This document shows positions 17,982 to 25,638 of a DNA stretch of 64,000 nt, piece after piece; the stretch's first letter is position 1, and every line of letters begins with the position of its first letter. The DNA lies in the NCBI GenBank assembly GCA_023382535.1, contig JAHDWA010000010.1:124001-188000 (forward strand), read 5' to 3'. Source of the stretch: Anaerolineae bacterium (lineage in GTDB: Bacteria; Chloroflexota; Anaerolineae; 4572-78; J111). Both the position numbers and the translations under genes were made by a program. Under the pieces are notes generated by a model. The model had not been told where the DNA came from. It saw only the letters and a program-made list of their open reading frames with translations, and did not search any database.

Positions 17982-19463
17982 ATGCAAAAGCAGCTTTTTT
18001 CAACCGTAGTTATTCTGGCGGTCTTGACGATATTAGGTGGTTATATTGTCCACGTAGCAGGAGCTGAATTGGCGGCGTCGGTTGTATTTATCATTCGCTT
18101 TGCCACCTATGTTGTGGCGACCGGGCTGGTCCTGACCCTTATCGCTTGGGGTTGGATTATTTTTGAACGAGCCAGGGCGGAACGGGAACGTCGTCTGGAG
18201 GCCCAGGCCCGGCGGCAAGTTGCCGAGCGGGAGTCGAAGGTGATGGTGGTTAAGGCTAAATGGGATGAACAGGTTTTTATCCGAGATCAGGATAAAGAGG
18301 TTAATTGGCGACCGGCTCACTTGGATCAACGCCTCTATGCCAACGGTCAAGCAACTATGCCCAGTCACTTCGAAGTCGCTTCATGGGCCGCCTGGCAGCA
18401 AAGCCGCCGGCCCACCCTGTCAGCCTCAGGAGAGGAAGAACTCCCCCTGGCCTTGGATTCTGGTCCCCTACCTACTTCCGAACTGCCTTCCCTGGTGCGG
18501 TGGGCTGACCTCATTCCCCAGCAGCAGGGAGATATGCACAACTTGGTCCTGGGGGTTCGCCTGGACGAAGCCGGCCAGCCCACTCCGGTTACGATTTCTC
18601 TCTATGAACTCTTCCACACCATCGTCGCTGCCTCGACGGGTTGGGGCAAATCCGTTTTTGTCAGTGCGATCCTGGCGCAACTGGCCACCTGCCCTGATGC
18701 GGTTGAATTTGTTCTCATTGACCAGCAAGATCACGGTCTGAGTGCTTTTAAGCAATGTGACCGGCTGCGCTATCCCTTGCTGCGTCAAGCCGATGAAATC
18801 CTGAGTGCCCTGTATGAAGTTCATGAAGAGGCAACCCAGTACCGTTCGGCTTTGTTTGCCCGCTACGATGCCGACGACCTGGCCGAATACAACCGCTTGA
18901 CCGATCATTACCTACCCCCTATTGTCGTAGTCGTCGAAGAAGCTTCGGCATTGCTGGGCAACAAGGAGATTGGCGCGGCGTTAAAGAAGCATGCCTGGGA
19001 ACTGCGTAAATTTGGAGTCTATCAATTTTTAATGCTGACCAGCGCCAAAGGCACAACCATTGATACGGACCATCGTCAGCAATTTGCCAGTAAAGTGCAG
19101 TTGCACGCCAATGAGCGAGGCCAAGCCCGCCTGCTGATTGATGCCCCTGAGGCCATTACGTTCCCGCCCGGCCGAGCGGTAATTGACCTGCCCGGTCAAA
19201 TGCCGACTATTGTGCAAACACCCTATATTGATAAACGCGAGTTGCGTGCCTTGCTGCATTCCGCTGGTGCGCCACCCTCACGCCCCCTACTCTCTGGCGG
19301 TGAGCACGCCCTATCAACTTTATCTGAAGCAGAAAAGGATCAACTCTTCAAGCGACGGGTGCAAGACGGTCTAAGCCGGAACGCGGCCAGCCTGGAAGTC
19401 TACGGGCGGCGTTACGCCGGCGATTTGGTGGAGCGCGGCAAGCGAGCATTAGGGGAACTTTAG
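17982..19463 (+). CDS. FtsK/SpoIIIE/TcpA-like DNA translocase
   Basis: A 493-residue membrane-anchored ATPase. Two hydrophobic helices lie at about residues 5-25 and 30-55, then a charged coiled-coil (ERARAERERRLEAQARRQ). The motor domain has Walker A ASTGWGKSVFVSAIL near residue 213, followed by FVLIDQQDHGLSAF, and a Walker B-like PPIVVVVEEASALLG near residue 308. The motor matches FtsK/TcpA-type double-stranded DNA pumps found on plasmids and integrative elements; it lacks the long N-terminus of cell-division FtsK. AGGA precedes the ATG. ParA and ParB follow in the same direction, so a role in segregation or DNA transfer of the replicon is likely. Confidence 0.85.
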   Translation: MQKQLFSTVVILAVLTILGGYIVHVAGAELAASVVFIIRFATYVVATGLVLTLIAWGWIIFERARAERERRLEAQARRQVAERESKVMVVKAKWDEQVFIRDQDKEVNWRPAHLDQRLYANGQATMPSHFEVASWAAWQQSRRPTLSASGEEELPLALDSGPLPTSELPSLVRWADLIPQQQGDMHNLVLGVRLDEAGQPTPVTISLYELFHTIVAASTGWGKSVFVSAILAQLATCPDAVEFVLIDQQDHGLSAFKQCDRLRYPLLRQADEILSALYEVHEEATQYRSALFARYDADDLAEYNRLTDHYLPPIVVVVEEASALLGNKEIGAALKKHAWELRKFGVYQFLMLTSAKGTTIDTDHRQQFASKVQLHANERGQARLLIDAPEAITFPPGRAVIDLPGQMPTIVQTPYIDKRELRALLHSAGAPPSRPLLSGGEHALSTLSEAEKDQLFKRRVQDGLSRNAASLEVYGRRYAGDLVERGKRALGEL

Positions 19464-19475
19464 AGCTGGGCCGGC

Positions 19476-19538
19476 TCTTCTACTACGGCCGTTTGCCTTC
19501 TACCCCTTGAATTTTCAGTAATTCGAGGTAGTAGAAGA
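19476..19538. repeat. Inverted repeat between FtsK-like gene and parA
   Basis: Arms tcttctactac (19476-19486) and gtagtagaaga (19528-19538) are perfectly complementary over 11 bases with a 41-base interior. It could act as a terminator or as a regulatory site for parAB. Confidence 0.45.
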
Positions 19539-19563
19539 AGCAAAAGAGGGAGATTAAATCATT

Positions 19564-20367
19564 ATGACCCGAGTGATTGCCATCGCTAATCAAAAAGGTG
19601 GTACCGGAAAAACAACAACAGCGGTGAATCTGGCTGCCGGCCTTGCCCGCGGGGTGGCCAATGGCCGGCGCGTTTTACTGATTGACGCCGACCCCCAGGC
19701 CAATGCCACAGCCGTCTTTCTGGGGGTTGCCTTTGCCGCAGGTCCCCGCCAGCCAGGGGTGGATACTGTTTATGAGGTCATCATGGGTAATATCGAGGCC
19801 ACCCAGGCCATCCGAACGGTAACTCTAGCCGCCAGTCTGCCTATTCCTGAAGCATCGTTGGATGTATTACCGGCCCATTTGGAACTGGCCGGGGCAGAAC
19901 TGGAATTGGTGCCGGCCTTCGAGCGCGAACGAAAATTACGCCAGGCCCTGGAACCGGTGTTGGATCGCTATCACTTCGTTGTCATTGACTGTCCGCCCAG
20001 CCTGGGATTGCTGACAGTCAACGGCTTAATGGCGGCCACCGAGGTTATCATTCCGGTAGAACCGGGGTTCTTTCCCCTGATTGGTTTGCGCTTGCTGCAG
20101 CGAACGATTGAGATGGTCAAGCGAGCCAATCCGACGTTACGCATCAGCGGGGTAATTCCGACGATGGTGGATCGAACTGCTCTGACCCGCGATACTCAGG
20201 AGCAGTTAGCCGAGTCCTTTGGCGAGTTGCTGCTGCCGACCATCCCTCGCCGGGTTAGTATCGGGGAGGCTCATGCCGCCGGGCAGGACGTCTTTGCCTA
20301 CGATGGGCGCGGCGAGAGCGCACGAGCTTATGCCAACCTGCTTAAGGAGGTAATCCGCCGTGGCTAA
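19564..20367 (+). CDS. parA: ParA-family partition ATPase
   Basis: A 267-residue ParA/Soj-type ATPase with the deviant Walker A KGGTGKTTTAVNLA (residues 11-24), Walker A' LLIDADPQANAT (about residue 38), and Walker B VVIDCPPSLGLLTVNGL (about residue 140). No N-terminal helix-turn-helix is present, so it is the small, chromosomal-like form (type Ib/Soj). It would bind non-specific DNA with ATP and move ParB-bound cargo. GAGGGAG precedes the ATG. It overlaps the following parB by eight bases, which indicates translational coupling. Confidence 0.95.
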   Translation: MTRVIAIANQKGGTGKTTTAVNLAAGLARGVANGRRVLLIDADPQANATAVFLGVAFAAGPRQPGVDTVYEVIMGNIEATQAIRTVTLAASLPIPEASLDVLPAHLELAGAELELVPAFERERKLRQALEPVLDRYHFVVIDCPPSLGLLTVNGLMAATEVIIPVEPGFFPLIGLRLLQRTIEMVKRANPTLRISGVIPTMVDRTALTRDTQEQLAESFGELLLPTIPRRVSIGEAHAAGQDVFAYDGRGESARAYANLLKEVIRRG

Positions 20368-21625
20368 AAAGAAAACTGGACTGAGCCAAACCCTTTTCGG
20401 CCAGATTGATCCTTACGGGACACAGATCGAGGAAACAACCAGCGTTCCAATGAGCGTCCCGGCAACCTTGCCCCTGGCTGAAATCCGGCCTGATCCGGAC
20501 CAGCCTCGCCGCTTGTTGCCCGCTTCACTCAGTCAGGCATTGACCGCCGGTCAGCTCACCCCTGCCGAAGCCCTGCAGGGTTGGTTGGGCCAGGTGAATG
20601 AGACCGATCCCGAGGCCCTGCCTAAACCGATGCGTGAACTTCGTCGTCTGGCTGACAGTATTGCTCAACACGGGCTAATCAACCCCATCACCGTCCGTCA
20701 GGCCCGTTCTGACGAGGCTTTGCCAGCGGGAATCAATTATGTGGTCGTCACCGGAGAGCGACGTTATTGGTCGCATGTCCTGCTTTCTACCGAGGGGCGG
20801 GCCATTCAAGAGGGTAGCGAAGTTTTTACGCCGGACCAGATTAAAGCAATTGTGGTCCAGGACGGTATCAGTATCCGCGCCCATCAATTGATTGAGAATT
20901 TGATACGCGAGGACATCAACGCTGTCGAGAAAGCGCGAGGGCTGTGGGCCTTGCGCTATGAATTGTCGGGGGTGAACCGTGGTTCACCTATTCTGGATGC
21001 GACTGAATCAAACGGGGTGAACCACAGTTCACCTGCAGCATCCAACCCCGCTTCGACACTTGTTCCCTGGGGCCAAGTCGAGGAGGCATTAAGAATTTCT
21101 AAACGTTATCGTATCTTTGTTACGGGTGTGCTCGATCTGACTCCTGAGGCGCAAGACCTCGTAGCCGAACACGGTCTAAGTGAGCGAATTATCCGCCCAA
21201 TCGTGCAAAAATTGAAAGGCCGACCCGATTTGCAGGTTGAGGCTCTGCACAAGCTTATCCAGTGGCGAGAAGCTCAGGATAGTGAGGACGAGCCGCGCCA
21301 GCCCCTAATAGACTCTACCGAGGCCCTGGTCGCTGAGCTACTCAACCGCCGCCCAGCGACCGATGGCCCCCCTTTACCAGCCCAAAAATCCCTGCCACCA
21401 GCCCGCCGGTCCCCAGGAGCTGAACAATTTCGCAACAAGGTCCAGGCAGCCCTGCGCTTCCTGAATAAATTAGAGGAATCTGACTTAATTGGTTTAACCC
21501 AGGATTTGGCGACAACGACCCGTTACGGAGAAGCGGTGGAGGAATTACGCGACTTACGGGAACGGATTGATACCATCCTGGAAGCGGTGGACATCTATAG
21601 CAGCCAAATGAAGCAGTCTGGCTGA
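20360..21625 (+). CDS. parB: ParB-like partition protein
   Basis: A 421-residue ParB-family protein with the same layout as the one at 13190-14533: LAEIRPDPDQPRRLLP near residue 40, RLADSIAQHGLINPITVRQ, the CTP-box-like YVVVTGERRYWSH near residue 130, LIENLIREDINAVEKARGLWAL, then a DNA-binding helical part (VEEALRISKRYRIFVTGVLDL) and a C-terminal helical region ending in LRDLRERIDTILEAV. The first residues (MAKKKTGLSQTLFGQI) are basic and may stimulate ParA. It overlaps parA by eight bases. Two palindromes sit in the linker at the same protein position as in the orphan paralogue. Confidence 0.9.
   Translation: MAKKKTGLSQTLFGQIDPYGTQIEETTSVPMSVPATLPLAEIRPDPDQPRRLLPASLSQALTAGQLTPAEALQGWLGQVNETDPEALPKPMRELRRLADSIAQHGLINPITVRQARSDEALPAGINYVVVTGERRYWSHVLLSTEGRAIQEGSEVFTPDQIKAIVVQDGISIRAHQLIENLIREDINAVEKARGLWALRYELSGVNRGSPILDATESNGVNHSSPAASNPASTLVPWGQVEEALRISKRYRIFVTGVLDLTPEAQDLVAEHGLSERIIRPIVQKLKGRPDLQVEALHKLIQWREAQDSEDEPRQPLIDSTEALVAELLNRRPATDGPPLPAQKSLPPARRSPGAEQFRNKVQAALRFLNKLEESDLIGLTQDLATTTRYGEAVEELRDLRERIDTILEAVDIYSSQMKQSG
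20971..20988. promoter_or_regulatory. Palindrome inside parB paralogue 2, site 1
   Basis: Perfect arms GGTGAACC / GGTTCACC flank a two-base centre and encode GVNRGSP. The position is homologous to site 1 of the orphan parB. Confidence 0.5.
21016..21033. promoter_or_regulatory. Palindrome inside parB paralogue 2, site 2
   Basis: GGTGAACCACAGTTCACC, with outer arms GGTGAAC/GTTCACC and a near-symmetric centre, encodes GVNHSSP. It lies 45 bases from site 1, centre to centre. Confidence 0.5.
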
Positions 21626-21694
21626 CCTTTCGCCAGTTTTTCTGGAAAAGGAATTTACATAATCTGACTTGCCAAAGCTTGAAAAGAGAGTAGA

Positions 21695-22273
21695 ATGGAG
21701 TCAAACGCTCTTTCTGGACAGCTTCTGGACAATGCAGGGCAATTAAAAATGCAAACAGCGAGAGAAATATTGTTAGATGTTTATCAGGACCTATACGGCC
21801 CGCAAATCACCTTGGCCAATTTGAATGAGCTAGCCAGCGACTTAAGCCGGGTGATTGGTCGTAGCCGGCCCTGGACCGGTAAATTTTTACACAGTATTAT
21901 CAAGCAGTACGCCGGCTTCTCTACCAATGCCTCGCTTACTAAGGCCCTGACCATCCTGGCTGCTCGTCTTGACGGTCTGAATGAAATTCAGGCCCAGGCC
22001 CAGGAGATGAAGGGACTACTTGCGATTAATGAGCTGCCGCCGGGTACGGTCATTCTTGGCCTGGCCCGACGCTGTGCTGCCCCCGGCTGCCCGGTTCGCT
22101 TTGTGCCGACTCATCCACGACAGAAGTATCATAGCAAAGCCTGCGCCGCCCTGGGGCGACGGCATAAACAACAACCAGAGGCCGCAAGCCAGGAAAATCT
22201 TAATGAGGAGTTAAGCCCGGTATCCATGTTTCAATCCGGCCGGCACCAGAAGAGATTGGAATACTCGAACTGA
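21695..22273 (+). CDS. Small zinc-finger-like protein of unknown function
   Basis: A 192-residue protein. The N-terminal 110 residues are helical (REILLDVYQDLYGPQITLANLNELASDLSRVIGRSRPWTGKFLHSI). The C-terminal part has CAAPGCPVRFVPTHPRQKYHSKACAALGRRHKQ, a Cys-x4-Cys...His-x3-Cys arrangement followed by basic residues that resembles a zinc finger. That layout suggests DNA or RNA binding. The start at 21695 has only a weak purine-rich site; an internal ATG at 21749 is an alternative. It is the last gene before the replication-control region and may be co-transcribed with parAB. I do not recognise a named family. Confidence 0.7.
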   Translation: MESNALSGQLLDNAGQLKMQTAREILLDVYQDLYGPQITLANLNELASDLSRVIGRSRPWTGKFLHSIIKQYAGFSTNASLTKALTILAARLDGLNEIQAQAQEMKGLLAINELPPGTVILGLARRCAAPGCPVRFVPTHPRQKYHSKACAALGRRHKQQPEAASQENLNEELSPVSMFQSGRHQKRLEYSN

Positions 22274-22280
22274 TTGAATG

Positions 22281-22315
22281 AAAAAGCCGCCAGTGCTGCC
22301 AACACCAGCGGCTTT
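22281..22315 (-). terminator. Rho-independent terminator read on the minus strand
   Basis: Arms aaagccgc (22283-22290) and gcggcttt (22308-22315) are perfect. Read leftward, the stem is followed by a short T run (GCGGCTTTTTC). It could end a leftward RNA from the rep leader. The loop contains TGCCA. Confidence 0.5.
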
Positions 22316-22453
22316 GGGCGGGTAACGCAACCCAGCCAAAAAGATTCAGTTACTTGCAAGCATAACATAAGCCATGAATTTTTGCAAGCGTTGGGTCAAA
22401 TTTTGTGAATCCAACAACTGAATTCTTTGACTGGTCCAAACCCTTTCGGTTGC

Positions 22454-22488
22454 GGCGCCCGCCAGTTGTCTGGCCGGGTGCCTTTTTT
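22454..22488 (+). terminator. Rho-independent terminator
   Basis: A GC-rich stem (ggcgcccgccag / ctggccgggtgcc, one bulge) with loop ttgt is followed by six T. It probably ends transcription of the parAB / zinc-finger unit. Confidence 0.7.
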
Positions 22489-22634
22489 ATTACCCAGGCA
22501 CTTAACCTGAGCAAAAAGATAACTTTTGGCAAGAATGGATCCATTTATGCGTACAGTTGAAATTGCGCAACATGGCCCTGGTCCTTAAAGGGTTAAAACT
22601 ACAGCAACAGCCTGCCAAGTTGTTGCTACACCTA

Positions 22635-22748
22635 CTTTTTAGCGAGACTGCCAATATCGCTAAAAAGCAAAAGAGACTTGTGCCACCAAGTCTCTTATCG
22701 CTGTCCGAATTTTGCTTGAGTTTTGAGTGAGAGTGCCACCTCTCACTT
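22635..22748. repeat. Three tandem hairpins with a shared TGCCA loop
   Basis: Hairpin 1 has perfect 11-base arms at 22635-22645 and 22657-22667, loop gactgccaata. Hairpin 2 has arms at 22671-22680 and 22687-22696, loop TGCCAC. Hairpin 3 has arms at 22726-22733 and 22740-22747, loop TGCCAC. The stems differ in sequence while the loop is kept, so structure rather than sequence seems selected. They lie in the rep leader. Confidence 0.7.
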
Positions 22749-22809
22749 GCGCAGGCCCCTGGAGTGGGGAAGGATGAATTGCGCCTCGGCGCTTCCTTAT
22801 GTCAAACGC
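22670..22809 (-). ncRNA. Putative antisense RNA in the rep leader
   Basis: A strong leftward promoter at 22844-22816 would start an RNA near 22809 that reads through hairpins 3 and 2. Leftward, hairpin 2 ends in CAAGTCTCTTTT, resembling a terminator; otherwise the RNA could continue to 22281. Counter-transcribed RNAs commonly limit Rep synthesis on plasmids. The existence and ends of this RNA are inferred. Confidence 0.4.
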
Positions 22810-22815
22810 ACCTCT

Positions 22816-22844
22816 ATCATACCAGAGTGTGGTGTATTTGTCAA
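22816..22844 (-). promoter_or_regulatory. Sigma-70-type promoter, antisense to rep leader
   Basis: On the minus strand, TTGACA (22844-22839), a 17-base spacer, TATGAT (22821-22816): five of six -10 bases and all -35 bases fit consensus. Confidence 0.65.
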
Positions 22845-22904
22845 GGGGCGTTGGCGCTTTTTAAAGTTGCGCTGAATCCTGATTCTCGCAACAACAGAGG
22901 CGAT

Positions 22905-24956
22905 ATGCCCGGCGAAGACAAACAGCTTCACCTCCACGGAGTGTACAACACTCTTTATAATGCAACTACCCGGCCCGACTTTCGCTTCGTAGTCAGCCGC
23001 TACTTCATTGACGAATGGGTGCCCCTCCTCGGGCCGTCCCTGGCCTGGCTCATCGTCGGGCTGCGCCAGCAGTGTTTTTGGAACCGGCGGCGGGATTGGT
23101 GCATTGTGGATAAAGCTACGCTGGCCCGCGAGACGGCGTTGGATGAGCGGACGATTGAACGCTGCCTGAAAAAGCCGTTTAGCAACTGGTTTGTCATCGA
23201 GGTCAGCCATCGCTACCAATACCGCACCCAAATTGGGAAAAAGGTACGCGATAAGAATCGCTACCAACTCCTGTTGGACGAACCACTCTCACCCCGCCAT
23301 CAAACTGGTCTGGCCGCCCTGGTGCACGAGTTAACCCCGGCTGAGGCCGAGCCGCTAGAGGCAGCACTGGCCGTGGTGGAGACGCTCCTGGCTATGCCAC
23401 GCCTGACCGACAAAATTTCTCATGCTGGCCCTATTCTCCCTGATCTCCGGCGCCGCTCTGTCTTGGAAGTCATCGTAGAGACCACAGGCATCAACCTGGT
23501 CACCTCGGCTGCGGATGAGCGAGTCCTTAAATTAAACGACCGCTGTGCTGAACTCTACAACTTGATTGTCCAGCCTAACAAAATTTACGTTGGCTGGCAG
23601 TACTTCCGGCTGGAATGGGTGCGCTTGCTGGGCCACGCTCTGGCCTGGATTGTCATCTATCTGCGCCGCCACTGCTACTGGGATGAGACCAGCGGCGAAC
23701 TGCGGGATACTTTGACCACTTACAAAAAAGATCTGGCTGCCGCCATTAACCAGACGCCTCGCAATCTGGCCAATCTTATGGAAAATCCGTATGCCTCGCT
23801 TTTCTTCACTCCTTCCAATCCGGGAGAGCCGGCAAACTCCGACAAGGAGGCACGGAACAAGCCAACGCTGTACCGGGTGCGGATGGTGGATGAACCTTTA
23901 ACGCCCACTGACCAACAGCAGGTCGGTGATACCCTGCGCCAGCGTCTTCAGAACGAACATTACGGTCAGAATCCGGAGAACGGGCAGTTGAATCTATTTC
24001 CTGTGCTGGATCGGCTGTCTAACCGGCAGAACTTCGCCTATGGCCAGGTACCTGAAAAAATGTCGCCCGGTGAGCCGAAAGATTGCCGCTTAGAAGGTGA
24101 TTTACCGGAAAAAATGCCGCAACATATCCTAGCGCCTATTGGAAAAAATGCCGCAACTTTAAAAGACTCTTTAGAAATACCTTTAGAATCAGAAAAAATA
24201 GATCAACAACAAGTACAACCGGTAGCTGCTGTTGTAAACAAATTATCAGCGCTTGAGCTTATTCTTAATGATTTATCTGTCCAAGAACCCGCTCGCAGTA
24301 AACTATTGGCAAATCCTGAATTAACGGTGGCAAAAGTAGGTGCCTGGTTTTTGTATGCCGAGACCCAGCCTAATCTAACCGACCCGCAGGGATATGTCAT
24401 CAAACGCTTGCTGGCCAACGATCCTCCTCCCCAGGATTTTGTGGCCTTTGCCAAGCTGGATGATGAAACCTGGACACTTTTTGAGACAATGACGGCTGCT
24501 TTACAGGGGGGTCAAGGTTTAACTTCCCCCATTCCCCCAGAGTTGCTCGAGACCTTCGTCAGGTGGGCGGATATTTATGCGGGGCTGGAACCGATTGAAA
24601 CGAAGTATCTGCTCTCACTTTCTTCCCCTGAGCTGACGAAGAGAGAGGAATTATCGCCGGTGACCACGCTTCCCGTAATCTCCGGCGATCCCCAAAGAGA
24701 GCAGGCGCGAAACCAGTGGGGAGCAGCCTTGGCCCAACTCCAACGGCAGATGACCAAACAGACCTTCGATACCTGGCTCAAGCCAACGGAAGTGCTCGAT
24801 TATCACGAGAGCGAGTTTGTGATAGATGCTAAAAGTGCTTTTGCCAAAGATTGGCTGGAGAACCGCTTAATCAAAACGATTGAAGCTGTGTTATCCAGTG
24901 TTGTGGGCAAACCAACCCGCGTTCGCTTCGCTTTATCTGAGCAGATTGGCTCGTAA
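22905..24956 (+). CDS. Replication initiator-like protein with C-terminal DnaA domain-I-like module
   Basis: About 683 residues from the ATG at 22905 (AGAGG just upstream); the frame is open back to an ATG at 22764 but that stretch holds regulatory signals. Two related modules are visible: residues about 15-140 (SRYFIDEWVPLLGPSLAWLI, then a charged helix and wing) and about 220-350 (QYFRLEWVRLLGHALAWIVI), each resembling a winged-helix DNA-binding unit, as in Rep proteins. A low-complexity linker follows, then residues about 605-680 (WGAALAQLQRQMTKQTFDTWL...FAKDWLENRLIKTIEAVL) match DnaA domain I, the part that contacts DnaB helicase. Seven iteron-like repeats lie directly downstream. Initiation of replication is the best explanation, though inferred. 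Confidence 0.75.
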   Translation: MPGEDKQLHLHGVYNTLYNATTRPDFRFVVSRYFIDEWVPLLGPSLAWLIVGLRQQCFWNRRRDWCIVDKATLARETALDERTIERCLKKPFSNWFVIEVSHRYQYRTQIGKKVRDKNRYQLLLDEPLSPRHQTGLAALVHELTPAEAEPLEAALAVVETLLAMPRLTDKISHAGPILPDLRRRSVLEVIVETTGINLVTSAADERVLKLNDRCAELYNLIVQPNKIYVGWQYFRLEWVRLLGHALAWIVIYLRRHCYWDETSGELRDTLTTYKKDLAAAINQTPRNLANLMENPYASLFFTPSNPGEPANSDKEARNKPTLYRVRMVDEPLTPTDQQQVGDTLRQRLQNEHYGQNPENGQLNLFPVLDRLSNRQNFAYGQVPEKMSPGEPKDCRLEGDLPEKMPQHILAPIGKNAATLKDSLEIPLESEKIDQQQVQPVAAVVNKLSALELILNDLSVQEPARSKLLANPELTVAKVGAWFLYAETQPNLTDPQGYVIKRLLANDPPPQDFVAFAKLDDETWTLFETMTAALQGGQGLTSPIPPELLETFVRWADIYAGLEPIETKYLLSLSSPELTKREELSPVTTLPVISGDPQREQARNQWGAALAQLQRQMTKQTFDTWLKPTEVLDYHESEFVIDAKSAFAKDWLENRLIKTIEAVLSSVVGKPTRVRFALSEQIGS

Positions 24957-25044
24957 CCTTCTTCAATTGAGCCAGACCAAAGCCCTTTTTTAGAAAAAGA
25001 GAGACAGACTCGCAGGGTAGGGGAGGGGGTAACCCCGCCTGAAA

Positions 25045-25638
25045 CCTAACCGGCAAAAATTCGTATTCGCAAAACTGGTGCACGGGTGAAGTGAGTCAAA
25101 GAAAAAGAGGGAGGCATATCAGTAGGGGAGGGGGGAAAGTCTGGATCACATCTAACCGGCAAAATTTCGGTTACTCTCCTAATGGGGAACAGCGGCGTAT
25201 CTGCAACGGGGAAGTAAATATCGCCGAAGGAGGATAACGATCTAACCGGCAAAATTTCGTAATACGACTCAGAAGAAAACAGCTCAAGAAGTTCGGATGA
25301 CTTTTCATCTAACCGGCAAAAATTCGTTAGCATCGTTCGTATAGAGAATTTCTGACAATCTGAATCTAATCAAACTTCTAGCAAGAGACTCTTTCAGCGG
25401 TAGGGAAGGGGCTTGGGGATAAGCCAGCATCTAAACGGCAAAATTTCAGCTACCAGTAAAGGTGGGTGGAAACAGTAAGAGATTATAGACCAGTTAGAGA
25501 ATGAGGCGGCTTTAATCGACACCAACTAACCGGCAAAATTTCCCCCTGAGATCCATATCGGACCCAGGAGGTGCCCCCCAGGTCTTGAGGGATCATAGTT
25601 TTGGCATCCTTAATGCTCCTGGCCGGCAAAATTTCCAT
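25045..25638. repeat. Seven iteron-like repeats (candidate origin or centromere)
   Basis: Direct copies of a 21-base unit with core TAACCGGCAAAATTTCGT start at 25045, 25151, 25241, 25308, 25430, 25525 and 25618. Copies 1 and 4 have AAAAATT instead of AAAATTT; copies 5 and 7 vary at the AACC part. Start-to-start spacing is 67-122 bases. All have the same orientation and lie in the gene-free 24957-25637 stretch after the initiator gene. The last copy touches the stop of the next gene. Confidence 0.8.

Noticed and set aside
17982..19463. FtsK-like gene as the cell-division FtsK
   Set aside because: Too short, with only two membrane helices and no gamma-type DNA-reading end; it sits in a partition module.
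25045..25638. Repeats downstream of the initiator as a CRISPR array
   Set aside because: Units are about 20 bases, spacers vary from about 46 to 101 bases, several units are degenerate and no cas gene is present; iteron-like repeats fit better.
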